Assembly (NCBI GenBank): GCA_003152315.1
Contig: PLZV01000062.1
Coordinates: 84,688-148,687, forward strand
Source of the DNA: Verrucomicrobiota bacterium
GTDB taxonomy: Bacteria > Verrucomicrobiota > Verrucomicrobiia > Palsa-1439
Reading direction: 5' to 3'
Length of the DNA stretch: 64,000 nt
In this document: in pieces, positions 9,471-18,936 of the stretch
Layout: each line of letters opens with the position of its first letter
Numbering within the stretch: the first letter of the stretch is position 1
The notes under the pieces: generated by a model
What the model saw: only the letters and a program-made list of their open reading frames with translations
Databases searched by the model: none
Told to the model about the DNA's origin: nothing
Translations under genes and position numbers: made by a program

Positions 9471-10943
9471 ATGCAAGACCAGGCACTGAAAGACAAAGCC
9501 GTTCGCGGAGTCGTTTGGTACGGTGGGTCACGCGCGGCCCTCCAGCTCCTGAGTTGGGTGTTGACCATCGCGGTGGCGCGAGTGCTGGTGCCGGGAGATT
9601 ACGGGTTGTTTGGCATGTGCAGCGTGTACACGGGACTGGTGGACTTTCTCAACGAACTCGGCTTCGGCGCCGCGATCGTCCAGCGCAAGGAAGTCAGCGA
9701 GGACGATCTGCACACGCTGTTTTGGTTCAGTGTGATTGTCAGCGTACTGATTTACGGCCTTACCTACCTGGCGGCGCCGCTTGTCGCGGCCTTCTACCGG
9801 CACGAACACGTGACGGAGGTGCTGCGGGTATTGGGCCTGGTCTTCATTCTGACGAACCTGCGGTTGGTGCCGTGGAACCTATTGACGCGCGCGGTGGATT
9901 TCAAGCGGCGTTCGATTATCGAAGTCGTTAGCAACATGCTGGGCGTCGTGTCAACGTTCCTGCTGGCGCGCGGCGGCTGGGGCGTCTGGTCGCTGGTGTT
10001 GGGAGTATTGGTCCGCGAAGGTGTCTTGTGCGTCCTGGTGTTTGCCCAATCCCACTGGCGACCGCAACTTAGATTTGCGTGGGTCAACCTCCGCAAGCTT
10101 TCGTCGTTCAGCCTCAATCTATCCGGCGCACGCATCGCCTGGTATCTGTATGACAATTCCGACCGCCTGATTATCGGCCGCTATCTCGGCGAACAGACGC
10201 TGGGCTACTACACACTGGCCCTGCGGCTGACGACGGAGTTGAGCGGGCGAGTGCTGTCGATCATCAATCAAGTGGCGTTCCCCGTGTACTCCCGATTGCA
10301 GGACGACCACGAACGATTGAAGAGCTACTTCCTGATGTCGGTGCAACTGGCGTGTCTCATAATCATCCCGTTCCTGGCCGGCTTGTCGCTGGTGAGCGCG
10401 GATGTCATTCCGCTGTTGCTGAAGCCGAAGTGGGCGCCGATGATCCCGTCGCTGAATATCATGTGTTGGGCGGCCATGGCGATGATGATCAATTCACTCT
10501 CCGCTCCCCTGGTCCTGGCCAAAGGAAGGACCGCGCTGCTGCTGAAGTTCAATCTGCTCAACCTCGCGGTCATGCCGGCTGCCTTCTATCTGGCGACCCG
10601 GTTCGGCCTGCAGGCAATTTGCCTGATGTGGCTGCTGGTGTTCCCGGTGCTGGCCATTCTGTGGATCGCGGCCGTCAAACGATGCGTCGTGTTTGAATGG
10701 ACGGAGCTGGGACAATCCCTGCGGCCGGCGTTTGTGTCCACTGCGGTGCTGGTGCTCGCCGTTTTCCTGCCCCAAGTCACCATCCTCAAGAGCCTGGGGC
10801 CCGTCCTGCGAACCGCCGTTGAGGTGACGCTGGGCATCGCCAGCTATCTGGGCTGTCTGTTGGCTTTTTACCCACAACCGCTACAGCAACTGTTGCAGTT
10901 TGTGCGACGTGAGAAGTCGGAAGTCGTTACGGTAGCCGTCTGA
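9471..10943 (+). CDS. Oligosaccharide flippase (Wzx/MOP superfamily)
   Basis: This is a 490-residue polytopic membrane protein with about 12-14 hydrophobic segments. It fits the polysaccharide transporter (PST) branch of the MOP flippases, close to the WzxC type, as seen in the N-terminal stretch GVVWYGGSRAALQLLSW and in VPGDYGLFGMC. It would flip an undecaprenyl-linked repeat unit to the periplasm. It sits just upstream of a ligase/polymerase-like gene, the usual Wzx-Wzy arrangement. The presence of a Wzt-type ABC protein in the same cluster is therefore unusual. Confidence 0.85.
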   Translation: MQDQALKDKAVRGVVWYGGSRAALQLLSWVLTIAVARVLVPGDYGLFGMCSVYTGLVDFLNELGFGAAIVQRKEVSEDDLHTLFWFSVIVSVLIYGLTYLAAPLVAAFYRHEHVTEVLRVLGLVFILTNLRLVPWNLLTRAVDFKRRSIIEVVSNMLGVVSTFLLARGGWGVWSLVLGVLVREGVLCVLVFAQSHWRPQLRFAWVNLRKLSSFSLNLSGARIAWYLYDNSDRLIIGRYLGEQTLGYYTLALRLTTELSGRVLSIINQVAFPVYSRLQDDHERLKSYFLMSVQLACLIIIPFLAGLSLVSADVIPLLLKPKWAPMIPSLNIMCWAAMAMMINSLSAPLVLAKGRTALLLKFNLLNLAVMPAAFYLATRFGLQAICLMWLLVFPVLAILWIAAVKRCVVFEWTELGQSLRPAFVSTAVLVLAVFLPQVTILKSLGPVLRTAVEVTLGIASYLGCLLAFYPQPLQQLLQFVRREKSEVVTVAV

Positions 10944-10994
10944 ATGCCGCAGGGCCGAACCATGCAAGATGTTACCAAGATGAAGTAATTATCC

Positions 10995-12287
10995 ATGGCC
11001 TTTGGATTTCTCGTTATTTACGTGCTCGTATTGCTGGTGCGACCGCAGGAGTGGTACGAGCCGGTCCGCGGCTTCGAATTGGTCAACGTGGCCGCCATTC
11101 TGACCATCTTCGCGGCCTTCATCAACCCCTCACCCGACCAGAGGTTGATCGGGACGGTCTGGCGCAACAAGCATGGGCGTCTGATGTGGGGCTTGCTACT
11201 GGGCGTCGTGCTCTCGCAACTCGTGTATGGTCGTATCCATGACGGGGTCGATGCGTTTACGGAATTCGGCAAGTGCTGCGTGTTGCTGTTCTTGACGATG
11301 ACGCTGGTGGACAATCCCAAGCGCCTGCGCCGGATGATGTGGGTAATCGTAATGAGCGGCACGATTTTTTGCATCCACGGCATCATGCAAGTAAGAACCG
11401 GCTACGGTTTTGCGAACGTCGAACCCTTTGGATCATTCTTCGACGGGGACTTCCGCGTCCAGGGCACCGGGATGTTTCAGGATCCCAACGACTTTGCGAT
11501 GTTGTACGTCGTGGGCATTCCCTTCGTCTTCACGTTCCTGCAAACGGACACGATGATATTGGCAAAGTTCTTTGTGGTCGCCTCGTTCCCGGCAATGCTG
11601 TACGTGCTTTACTACACGCAGTCGCGCGGCGGCCTGGTGGGACTGGGCGCCATGTTGCTGGCCTACGTCTAGTTTTCAACGCGGACCGCCATCCTGCGCA
11701 TCCTGGTAATAAGCGCAGTGCTCGGTGCGGTCGTGGCACTCGGCCCGAAGCGCGCCCGCGAAACAATCTATGAAGGTTCCGCCGGCGGACGCATCATGCA
11801 GTGGGGTTACGGCAACCAGTTCCTCAAGCAAAACCCGTTGTTCGGCATCGGCTACCAGCGCTGGCTCGATTACTCCGACCAGGTCGCCCATAATTCCTTC
11901 GTCACTTGCTACGGCGAACTGGGATTGTTCGGCTATTCGTTCTGGTTCAGTCTCTTGTGGCTGGTGTTGCGGTCCGTCTATAAGATCGTGCGCCTAGAAC
12001 CGCTGGATCGCGGCACACGACGGCTGGCCATCGGCTTATTCGCCGCCTTGGTGGGGTTCTATGCCTCCGCGTTTTTTCTCACGCGCACTTATAATCCATT
12101 TCTCTACCTGATGTTGGGGTTGGGCATCGGCCTGATCCGTTACGTTGACCGTCAACCGTATTGTCCAGCAGGCTATCTGGATATCACCAACCGCAACATC
12201 GGCCAATCCGTACTCATGGCGGTCGCTAGTATTCCCGCGATCTGGGTCGTGGTAAGATTGTATTGGGCGGCGGGCGGTGGTGGCTAG
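10995..12287 (+). pseudogene. O-antigen ligase/polymerase-like protein, interrupted by an in-frame TAG
   Basis: Two hydrophobic open stretches (10995-11672 and from 11673 to 12287) are in the same frame and are separated only by TAG at 11670-11672. Together they give about 430 codons with the layout of a Wzy_C / O-antigen ligase protein: many membrane segments, GTGMFQDPNDFAMLY, QSRGGLVGLGAM just before the stop, and AHNSFVTCYGELGLFGYSFW after it. The family normally spans both halves, so the TAG splits a membrane domain. The cause could be a recent nonsense mutation, a sequencing error, readthrough, or reinitiation at GTG 11718. The gene would otherwise polymerise or ligate the repeat unit in the periplasm. 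Confidence 0.8.
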
Positions 12288-12325
12288 CACGAAATCTATC
12301 AAACCCAGTTGGATCGAAAAGCTGC

Positions 12326-13513
12326 ATGACCATTCAGTCCCCTAAACACGACTCTCAACCGGTCGAAGTGAGTGTCGTTATGCCCTGCCTCAATGAGGCC
12401 GATACACTGGAGATATGCATCCAGAAGGCCCAACGCTCACTTGAGGAGCACAAGATCTGCGGAGAGATTATTGTGGCTGATAACGGCAGCACCGATGGTT
12501 CGCAAGCCATCGCAGAGAAAGCGGGCGCGCGAGTGATCCTCGTTTCCGCCAAAGGTTATGGGAACGCGCTCATGGGAGGCATTGCCGCGGCGAGGGGCAA
12601 GTTCGTGATTATGGGCGACGCGGATGACAGCTACGATTTCCTTGAAGTTCCCAAGTTCGTGTCCGAACTGCGCAAAGGATATGATCTGGCGCAAGGGTGC
12701 CGGCTGCCATCCGGCGGTGGACAGGTGATGGATGGCGCGATGCCATTTCTCCATCGCTGGTGGGGTAACCCCATGCTTTCATTCCTTGCTCGCTGGTGGT
12801 TTCACACCCCGATTCACGATATCTACTGTGGGATGAGAGGCTTCACCAAGGACTGGTACGAAAAGCTGAAGCAACAATGCACCGGCATGGAGTTCGCCAC
12901 CGAGATGATCATCAAGTCGAGCTTCTACGGGGCCAAGACTGCAGAAGTCCCAATTACTCTTCATCCCGACGGTCGGAAGGCGCACGCGCCACACTTGAAA
13001 ACTTTCCGGGACGGCTGGCGGACGATTCGATTTTTCCTCATGCTGACACCGCGGTGGCTATTTTTGGCACCCGGACTGTTGCTGATAGCGGTCGGATTGA
13101 TCAGCTACGGGCTGGCGATACCGGCGGTGCGCATTGGCAATGCGATCTTCGATGCACACACGTTGCTGTTCGCAAGTCTGGCGATTTTGTGCGGCTACCA
13201 GTCGATTGTATTCGCGATTTTCACCAAGACCTTTGCCGTCAACGAGGGACTGATGCCGGAGGACGAACGCTACCGGCAGTTCTACCGGTGGATGAATCTG
13301 GAACGCGGCCTGATTGCCGCGCTGGTGATGTTGGTGGTGGGAGTGACGCTCCTGCTCATCGCGGTTAACCATTGGCGGCTGGCGGGTTTCGGCCGGCTGG
13401 ATTACGCGCAAACGATGCGGCTTGTCGTACCGGGCGCCACGCTAACAGCGTTGGGATGCCAGACCATGCTGTCGAGTTTCTTCGTCAGCATCCTCGGGAT
13501 GCACCGGCGATGA
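12326..13513 (+). CDS. GT2 glycosyltransferase, dolichol-phosphate-mannose-synthase-like, with membrane domain
   Basis: This is a protein of about 395 residues. The N-terminal GT-A domain has VSVVMPCLNEADTLEICIQK, IIVADNGSTDGSQ and FVIMGDADDSYDF (metal site), which match polyprenyl-phosphate sugar transferases of the DPM/DPG type. The C-terminal 150 residues have about four membrane helices. ATG 12326 is chosen as the first Met before the conserved domain. Such enzymes make polyprenyl-phosphate sugars that serve GT39/GT-C transferases in the periplasm. Two GT39-like genes lie close downstream (14222-16736), which supports that pairing. Confidence 0.87.
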   Translation: MTIQSPKHDSQPVEVSVVMPCLNEADTLEICIQKAQRSLEEHKICGEIIVADNGSTDGSQAIAEKAGARVILVSAKGYGNALMGGIAAARGKFVIMGDADDSYDFLEVPKFVSELRKGYDLAQGCRLPSGGGQVMDGAMPFLHRWWGNPMLSFLARWWFHTPIHDIYCGMRGFTKDWYEKLKQQCTGMEFATEMIIKSSFYGAKTAEVPITLHPDGRKAHAPHLKTFRDGWRTIRFFLMLTPRWLFLAPGLLLIAVGLISYGLAIPAVRIGNAIFDAHTLLFASLAILCGYQSIVFAIFTKTFAVNEGLMPEDERYRQFYRWMNLERGLIAALVMLVVGVTLLLIAVNHWRLAGFGRLDYAQTMRLVVPGATLTALGCQTMLSSFFVSILGMHRR

Positions 13514-14214
13514 ACAAGCCTTCGTCGTTCGACGAGTACGCGGTCGATTACGACGCGGCGTTGGCGCAGGGGATCAAGGTTTCCGGCGAAGACAAGACCT
13601 ATTTCGCGCATGGCCGTGTCGCGTGGTTGGCGCGGCGACTGGAAACCCTTCAGGCGCGTCCAGCAAGCGTCCTGGATTTTGGCTGCGGTACCGGTTCAGC
13701 GACCCCATACTTTTACAAACTGCTCTCCGTGACAGCGTCGCTCGGTTTGGACACCTCCGCGAAGTCCATTGAGGTCGCTCGCCAGCAACACGGTAGCGAC
13801 CGGGCCCGGTTTGATACCCTCGCGGCGTACAAACCTGCGAGTTCTATGGATTTGGCATTCTGCAATGGCGTGTTTCATCATATCCCGCTCGCGGAACGGG
13901 CGGGGGCGGCAACTATTATATATCAGTCACTGCGACCGGGCGGCTGGCTTGCTTTCTGGGAGAACAACCCATGGAATCCCGGCACCCGGCTCGTGATGCG
14001 CCGCATTCCCTTCGACCGCGACGCGATCCCATTGACGCCACCGGCTGCGGGCAGGCTCATGCGCGCCGTTGGTTTTGAAGTTGTCCGTACGGACTTTCTC
14101 TTTGTCTTTCCCCGCCTGCTCGGCTGGTTCCGACCGCTGGAGCGGCTACTTTGCCGGCTGCCCTTGGGCGCGCAGTATCAATTGTTGTGTCGGAAATCGC
14201 AGAATGACAGGTAG
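13510..14214 (+). CDS. Class I SAM-dependent methyltransferase
   Basis: This 234-residue protein starts by ATGA overlap with the upstream transferase. Motif I is VLDFGCGTGSATPYF near residue 56. SLGLDTSAKSIEVA follows as motif II, and DLAFCNGVFHHIP resembles the post-I region of Methyltransf_11/12. The N-terminal FDEYAVDYDAAL is the form seen in many methyltransferases that act on small or lipid-linked substrates. It could methylate a sugar or the lipid carrier. No substrate can be read. Confidence 0.83.
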   Translation: MNKPSSFDEYAVDYDAALAQGIKVSGEDKTYFAHGRVAWLARRLETLQARPASVLDFGCGTGSATPYFYKLLSVTASLGLDTSAKSIEVARQQHGSDRARFDTLAAYKPASSMDLAFCNGVFHHIPLAERAGAATIIYQSLRPGGWLAFWENNPWNPGTRLVMRRIPFDRDAIPLTPPAAGRLMRAVGFEVVRTDFLFVFPRLLGWFRPLERLLCRLPLGAQYQLLCRKSQNDR

Positions 14215-14221
14215 AACTTCC

Positions 14222-15475
14222 ATGAGCATCCGCTGGTTGCTACTCGCAATAGTTGTCATTGCCATCAGCTTGCGGCTTGGTGTTGCGGTAAAGATGGGAC
14301 TGAATACGGGGCCACGCCCTGGCTCAGACCAATACGAATATGACACGTATGCATGGAATTTGGCCCAAGGGCGAGGATACCGGGGGCCGAGTCCTGATGT
14401 CATTGACCACGACCATCTCACCGCGTATCGTCCGCCGGTCACGTCCGTCACGTGGGCTGGATTGTATTATATTTTTGGCCACCGCTACGATCTCGTGCGC
14501 GTGTTTCACTGCGTTCTGGACGGAATCTCTGCCGTAATCATTTTTGCAATTGGCCGGCGCTGTTTTAACGAACGAATTGGCCTGATCAGCGCCGCAATCT
14601 GGGCAGTGTGGCCTCTCGGATTGTTGTATTCGTGTGAATTGCTCTCTGAACTGATCGCGACATTCGTCTATCTGTTTTTTCTGCTGGCATGTCTTTGGTT
14701 TGCTCAACACCCAACGGGACTGCGCGCCCTAACGAGTGGGATTCTTCTCGGCATAGCCCTGATGGCTCGGTCGAACTACGTTGTGATGCTGCCGCTTGTG
14801 TTGCCGTGGGTGATGTGGCAATTCCGTCGCCAACCGCGGGCACTGGCGTGGGGATTAACAATCCTTGCGGTTTCGCTTCTCTGTCTTGCGCCGTGGACGG
14901 CACGCAACTACCACATCTTTGGCAAGCTTATCCCGCTTTCGACAACGGCAGGATCCGCGCTATTGCAGGGCAACAACGATATTGTGGCAACAAACCCCGC
15001 CTACTACGGCTTCTCAATCTGGGACACGAAAATCAACGACGAGGTCACTCGCCAGCTCAAGGCTCCCAATGACGAGTATGAGCGCGACCGCATCGCGAGG
15101 CGGTTGGCGATCGTTTGGCTAAAGTCACATCGTGACAAATGGTTTTTTCTGGTGCAGGCAAAGTTTCGGCGCTCGCTAACTCCGTTCCTCCAGCAACCTT
15201 CTAAATCAAGGCGGTTGATTTATTTCGTAACATGGGGTCCAATTCTTGTATTGGCTGGACTGGCCTTTTTCCCAACGCTCCTTGATTTTCTGCAACGAGG
15301 TCACCCTGGCTGGCTCATTCACCTCGCCATTGCTCATTACATCATCAACTCGATCGTCTTCTATGCTCTTAGTCGATACCGGTATCCCATCGAAGGACTG
15401 TGCATCATTCTGGCCTGTGTCAGCGCGCTTTGGTTGTGGGACAAACTGCGGGGTGTGCATGCTGCCAGCACTTGA
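14222..15475 (+). CDS. GT39-like membrane glycosyltransferase
   Basis: This is a 417-residue polytopic membrane protein with about ten hydrophobic segments. The first extracytoplasmic loop holds GSDQYEYDTYAWNLAQGRGY, the place where ArnT/PMT-type GT-C enzymes carry their catalytic acidic residue. LGIALMARSNYVVMLPL and LAPWTARNYHIFG are typical for glycosyltransferase family 39 relatives. ATG 14222 has AGG about 10 bases upstream; ATG 14204 is an alternative that would overlap the previous gene. It probably takes a sugar from a polyprenyl-phosphate donor made by the DPM-like enzyme at 12326-13513. Confidence 0.78.
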   Translation: MSIRWLLLAIVVIAISLRLGVAVKMGLNTGPRPGSDQYEYDTYAWNLAQGRGYRGPSPDVIDHDHLTAYRPPVTSVTWAGLYYIFGHRYDLVRVFHCVLDGISAVIIFAIGRRCFNERIGLISAAIWAVWPLGLLYSCELLSELIATFVYLFFLLACLWFAQHPTGLRALTSGILLGIALMARSNYVVMLPLVLPWVMWQFRRQPRALAWGLTILAVSLLCLAPWTARNYHIFGKLIPLSTTAGSALLQGNNDIVATNPAYYGFSIWDTKINDEVTRQLKAPNDEYERDRIARRLAIVWLKSHRDKWFFLVQAKFRRSLTPFLQQPSKSRRLIYFVTWGPILVLAGLAFFPTLLDFLQRGHPGWLIHLAIAHYIINSIVFYALSRYRYPIEGLCIILACVSALWLWDKLRGVHAAST

Positions 15476-16736
15476 ACAATTCGCCGAACGACTGAAGCCG
15501 CACCTCTATTTGTGGGTGGCGTTGGCGGTCGCCATCCCGCGTCTGGCGTTTGTCGCGATCGCGCCGAACCGCAATGCTTACGGAAATGCCCCGGGCTTGT
15601 TGGCACTTGCGAAGAACATGGCCGAAGGCCGCGGTTATCTCGATGAAGAAGGCAATCCCGACAGCTATTTCAATCCCGGGTATCCCTGTCTCCTGGCAGG
15701 CTGTCGATTGCTATCGGGTGATTTGCTGCTGGCGGTGAAAATTGCCCACATCCTTCTTGATATCACAACGGCTGTGGTCTTGAGCTGGCTGCTCCTGAGA
15801 ACCAGCTCGGCACTCACGGCGCTTTTTTTTGCGACCGCCTTCGCGCTGCATCCCTTGTTCATCCATCTGGGCAATAACGTGAACGATGAACCCCTTCTCA
15901 TCTTCTTCGTCGTCACCAGCTTCGTCGCCTTGCACCAGGCCATCGACCGTCCCGTCGCGTGGCGTTTCGCACTCGCGGGGCTCCTCTTGGGACTCGCGAT
16001 CTTCACCAAGAGCACCCCGATTTTTCTGCCCTTTGTCGTTACGGGCGTGATATTCCTTGTCATTAGAAGGATGAAAGCCAACCGTGTGACTCACTGGCTC
16101 GCGTACTTGCTCGCCTCCATCATCGTGCTGTTGCCATGGGCGTACCGTAACTACCTCGTCTTTGGCCATTTCTCGTTCAGCACCCGCGGCATTGGCACGA
16201 ACTTGTGGTGGGGTTCCAATCCCCGCATCTTCGCCACGTACGGCAAAGCCCAGCGCGTTGCTGCGAATGAAATCGAACTTGAGATGGTTGCCAAGGGGAT
16301 TCAACCTCCGGCAGAGAACAATGTCTTCGATCGGGAGCACTGGCGTTTGCGTATGGCCATCCAGCAGTACAAAGAGCTGTTGCATCAACCCGGCTTCCTT
16401 GCCAAGGTCCTGTTTCTCAAGGCCACGCGAACTCTGTATGCCACCGAAGACCGTCCGTCCGCACACCTGCCACTAATTCTACTGCAAATTCCCACGATTC
16501 TTCTGGCCACCTATGGGATGGTTCGATTGTGGAAGCGGGCAGAAACCAGGGTGCTGGCGTGGCTGTTGGTGCTCTACATCGGCTACTATTACGGCATAGT
16601 CACCGCGGGAATGCCGATGGTCCGGTACTTTGCGCCGGCTATCCCCTTACTGCTGGCCGCGGCGGCCGTCGGCCTGGTCGCGCTGTTGTCCACAATGTGC
16701 GCAATCGAAAAAACCAAACTCCTGGCGCAACCTTGA
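15459..16736 (+). CDS. GT39-like membrane glycosyltransferase, second copy
   Basis: This 425-residue membrane protein has the same overall plan as its upstream neighbour: N-terminal helix, an acidic loop with NMAEGRGYLDEEGNPDSYFN, YPCLLAGCRL, and LLPWAYRNYLVFGHFS matching the neighbour's PWTARNYHIFG. It starts at ATG 15459, overlapping the upstream gene by 17 bases. The two genes look like diverged tandem paralogues. The protein is probably a periplasm-facing transferase that uses a polyprenyl-phosphate sugar. The acceptor, whether polymer, lipid or protein, is not shown. Confidence 0.77.
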   Translation: MLPALEQFAERLKPHLYLWVALAVAIPRLAFVAIAPNRNAYGNAPGLLALAKNMAEGRGYLDEEGNPDSYFNPGYPCLLAGCRLLSGDLLLAVKIAHILLDITTAVVLSWLLLRTSSALTALFFATAFALHPLFIHLGNNVNDEPLLIFFVVTSFVALHQAIDRPVAWRFALAGLLLGLAIFTKSTPIFLPFVVTGVIFLVIRRMKANRVTHWLAYLLASIIVLLPWAYRNYLVFGHFSFSTRGIGTNLWWGSNPRIFATYGKAQRVAANEIELEMVAKGIQPPAENNVFDREHWRLRMAIQQYKELLHQPGFLAKVLFLKATRTLYATEDRPSAHLPLILLQIPTILLATYGMVRLWKRAETRVLAWLLVLYIGYYYGIVTAGMPMVRYFAPAIPLLLAAAAVGLVALLSTMCAIEKTKLLAQP

Positions 16737-17503
16737 GCCCACTAAAACATGCCCTGCTCAATCCCGAGGTGCGCCCGCTCTGGGGTAACGGCGATGAAGC
16801 GCAATTGCTGGCGGCGTATGAGCGCGTTTGGAGCCGCAAGACAATCATCCGTCAACTGTACGAGACCTGGTACGAAAGAATCGCCACTGAACTGCAACCG
16901 GGCTCGATCATCGAGGTCGGCGCCGGCACGGGTAACCTCAAACGTTGGCTTAAGGCGCGTGGACGCGCGTGCTGGACACTGGACATTCTGCCAGGCAAAT
17001 ATGTGGACGTGCAGGCTGACGCATTGCAAATGCCCCTGGCGGCAGGAAGCGTGGATAACATCGTGATGGTGGATGCACTGCACCACTTCGCCCGTCCGCT
17101 GGCGTTCCTGAAACATGCCGCCGAAGTGTTGCGCCCGCGCGGACGTATCTTGCTGATCGAGCCGTACGTCTCGGTCTGGGGTCGGTTCGTGTACCGCTAC
17201 TTGCACCACGAGCGTGTGGATTTCGATTTTGGGGAATCCACCGCCTCGAAGGAGGCCTGGGACGGCAATGCCGCCATTCCGCGTCTCACCCTGGCCCGCG
17301 TCGAACAGGAGATCCACGACCTGCGGATCCGGCGCATCAACTATTGCGAGTTTCTCGCCTACCCGCTCTCGGGCGGATTCTCGTACCGCTCTTTGTTACC
17401 CGGCCCCGTGCTACTGGCACTCCATCGCCTCGAACAAGCGCGCCTGTTCCAGAATCGGACATTATCTTTGCGAGTGATTGCCGTGTTGGAGAAATCCGCG
17501 TGA
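16733..17503 (+). CDS. Class I SAM-dependent methyltransferase with TTG start
   Basis: This 256-residue protein has motif I IIEVGAGTGNLKRWL near residue 56, then ACWTLDILPG and DNIVMVDALHHFARPLAFL, as in Methyltransf_11. No ATG exists between the upstream stop and the conserved domain. The only fitting start is TTG at 16733, which overlaps the previous stop as TTGA, a device used repeatedly in this cluster. The C-terminal third is basic and helical. It presumably methylates a polymer component. The next gene also starts by overlap. Confidence 0.82.
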   Translation: MSPLKHALLNPEVRPLWGNGDEAQLLAAYERVWSRKTIIRQLYETWYERIATELQPGSIIEVGAGTGNLKRWLKARGRACWTLDILPGKYVDVQADALQMPLAAGSVDNIVMVDALHHFARPLAFLKHAAEVLRPRGRILLIEPYVSVWGRFVYRYLHHERVDFDFGESTASKEAWDGNAAIPRLTLARVEQEIHDLRIRRINYCEFLAYPLSGGFSYRSLLPGPVLLALHRLEQARLFQNRTLSLRVIAVLEKSA

Positions 17504-18933
17504 ACGCCGCTGCTTCCATGCCCGATCGCAGTTCCCTCGTCAAATACTTCGACGCCCTCGCGCCCACGCGCGTGCGCTGGGTGGAGAAGAACCGCTACTA
17601 CCACCAACAATTGGGGAGGACGTTTTCCTTTTTCATCCCACCCAACCGTTCCGTGCTGGAGATCGGCTGCGGCGCCGGCCAGTTGCTGGCCTCGCTGAAA
17701 CCGGCGCGCGGCGTGGGGATCGACCTCAGCCCGAACATGGTTCAGGTCGCTCGTGAACGCTATCCACACCTCGAGTTCCGCGTGGACGATCTCGAGGCAC
17801 TCCAACTCGACGAGAAATTCGACTATGTTGTGGTTTCCGACGTGCTCGGCTTCCTCTACGATGTCCAGCGCAGCCTGGAAAATCTGCGCCGCGTCTGCTC
17901 GCCGCGCACCCGCGTCGTGATCTCGTACTACAATTTCCTCTGGGAACCCGTCCTCAACGCTGGGGAGCGCCTTGGGATAAAGGCCCGTCAGCCCACCCAA
18001 AACTGGTTGGGCACCGCCGACGTGGCCAATCTCCTCGACCTAGCCGGCTTTGAAGTCATCCGCGAAGCGTCCCGCCTGCTCTTGCCCAAACGCGTGCCGT
18101 TATTGTCCCTGCTCTGCAACCGCTTTCTGGTAAACCTGCCGGTGTTCCGTCACTTGGCCCTAACGTTTGTGATCGTCGCGCGCCCGAAGCCCATGTCGCG
18201 TCAAGACCAACCGAGTTGCTCCGTGGTCATTCCCGCCCGCAACGAGCGCGGGAATGTCGAGGAAGCCGTTCGCCGCATCCCGCAACTCGGTCGTCACACG
18301 GAGATCATCTTTGTGGAAGGCAATTCCAACGATGGGACTGCGGAGGAAATCCGGCGCGTAATTGCCGCCCATCCCGAAGGTGACATTAAGTTCATCTCGC
18401 AGGGCAGCGGACGCGGTAAAGGCGATGCTGTGCGCAAAGGCTTCACCGCCGCGACCGGCGACGTGTTGATGGTCCTCGATGCCGACCTCACTGTACCGCC
18501 GGAAGAACTGCCCAAGTTCTACGACGCCTTGATTTCCGGCCAGGGGGATTTCATCCACGGTTCTCGGCTCGTCTACCCGATGCAGGACCAGGCGATGCGC
18601 TTTCTCAACATCCTTGGCAACAAGTTTTTCAGCCTCGCGTTCACCTACCTGCTCGACCAGCGGTTTAAAGACACGCTCTGCGGCACCAAAGTCCTCTATC
18701 GTGCGGACTACAATCAAATCGCCGCCAACCGTACTTACTTCGGTGATTTCGATCCGTTCGGTGATTTCGATTTGATCTTCGGGGCGGCGAAACTGAATCT
18801 GAAGATCATCGAAGTTCCCATCCATTATTTCGCTCGAACCTATGGCGCCACAAACATCAGTCGTTTCAAACACGGCTGGCTCCTGCTGCGCATGTCTGTG
18901 TTTGCCATGCGCAAAATGAAATTTGTCGAATAA
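17500..18933 (+). CDS. Fusion: class I methyltransferase and GT2 (DPM-like) glycosyltransferase
   Basis: This is a 477-residue two-domain protein. Residues about 10-220 are a methyltransferase with VLEIGCGAGQLLASL near 52 and GVGIDLSPNMVQVARERY. Residues about 235-477 are a GT2 domain with SVVIPARNERGNVEEA, IIFVEGNSNDGTAEE and VLMVLDADLTVPPEELP. The GTG at 17500 overlaps the upstream stop; ATG 17518 is the alternative. The GT2 part resembles polyprenyl-phosphate sugar synthases but lacks the C-terminal membrane helices of the copy at 12326. Linking the two activities may channel a methylated sugar donor, but this is inference. Confidence 0.84.
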   Translation: MNAAASMPDRSSLVKYFDALAPTRVRWVEKNRYYHQQLGRTFSFFIPPNRSVLEIGCGAGQLLASLKPARGVGIDLSPNMVQVARERYPHLEFRVDDLEALQLDEKFDYVVVSDVLGFLYDVQRSLENLRRVCSPRTRVVISYYNFLWEPVLNAGERLGIKARQPTQNWLGTADVANLLDLAGFEVIREASRLLLPKRVPLLSLLCNRFLVNLPVFRHLALTFVIVARPKPMSRQDQPSCSVVIPARNERGNVEEAVRRIPQLGRHTEIIFVEGNSNDGTAEEIRRVIAAHPEGDIKFISQGSGRGKGDAVRKGFTAATGDVLMVLDADLTVPPEELPKFYDALISGQGDFIHGSRLVYPMQDQAMRFLNILGNKFFSLAFTYLLDQRFKDTLCGTKVLYRADYNQIAANRTYFGDFDPFGDFDLIFGAAKLNLKIIEVPIHYFARTYGATNISRFKHGWLLLRMSVFAMRKMKFVE

Positions 18934-18936
18934 CGT

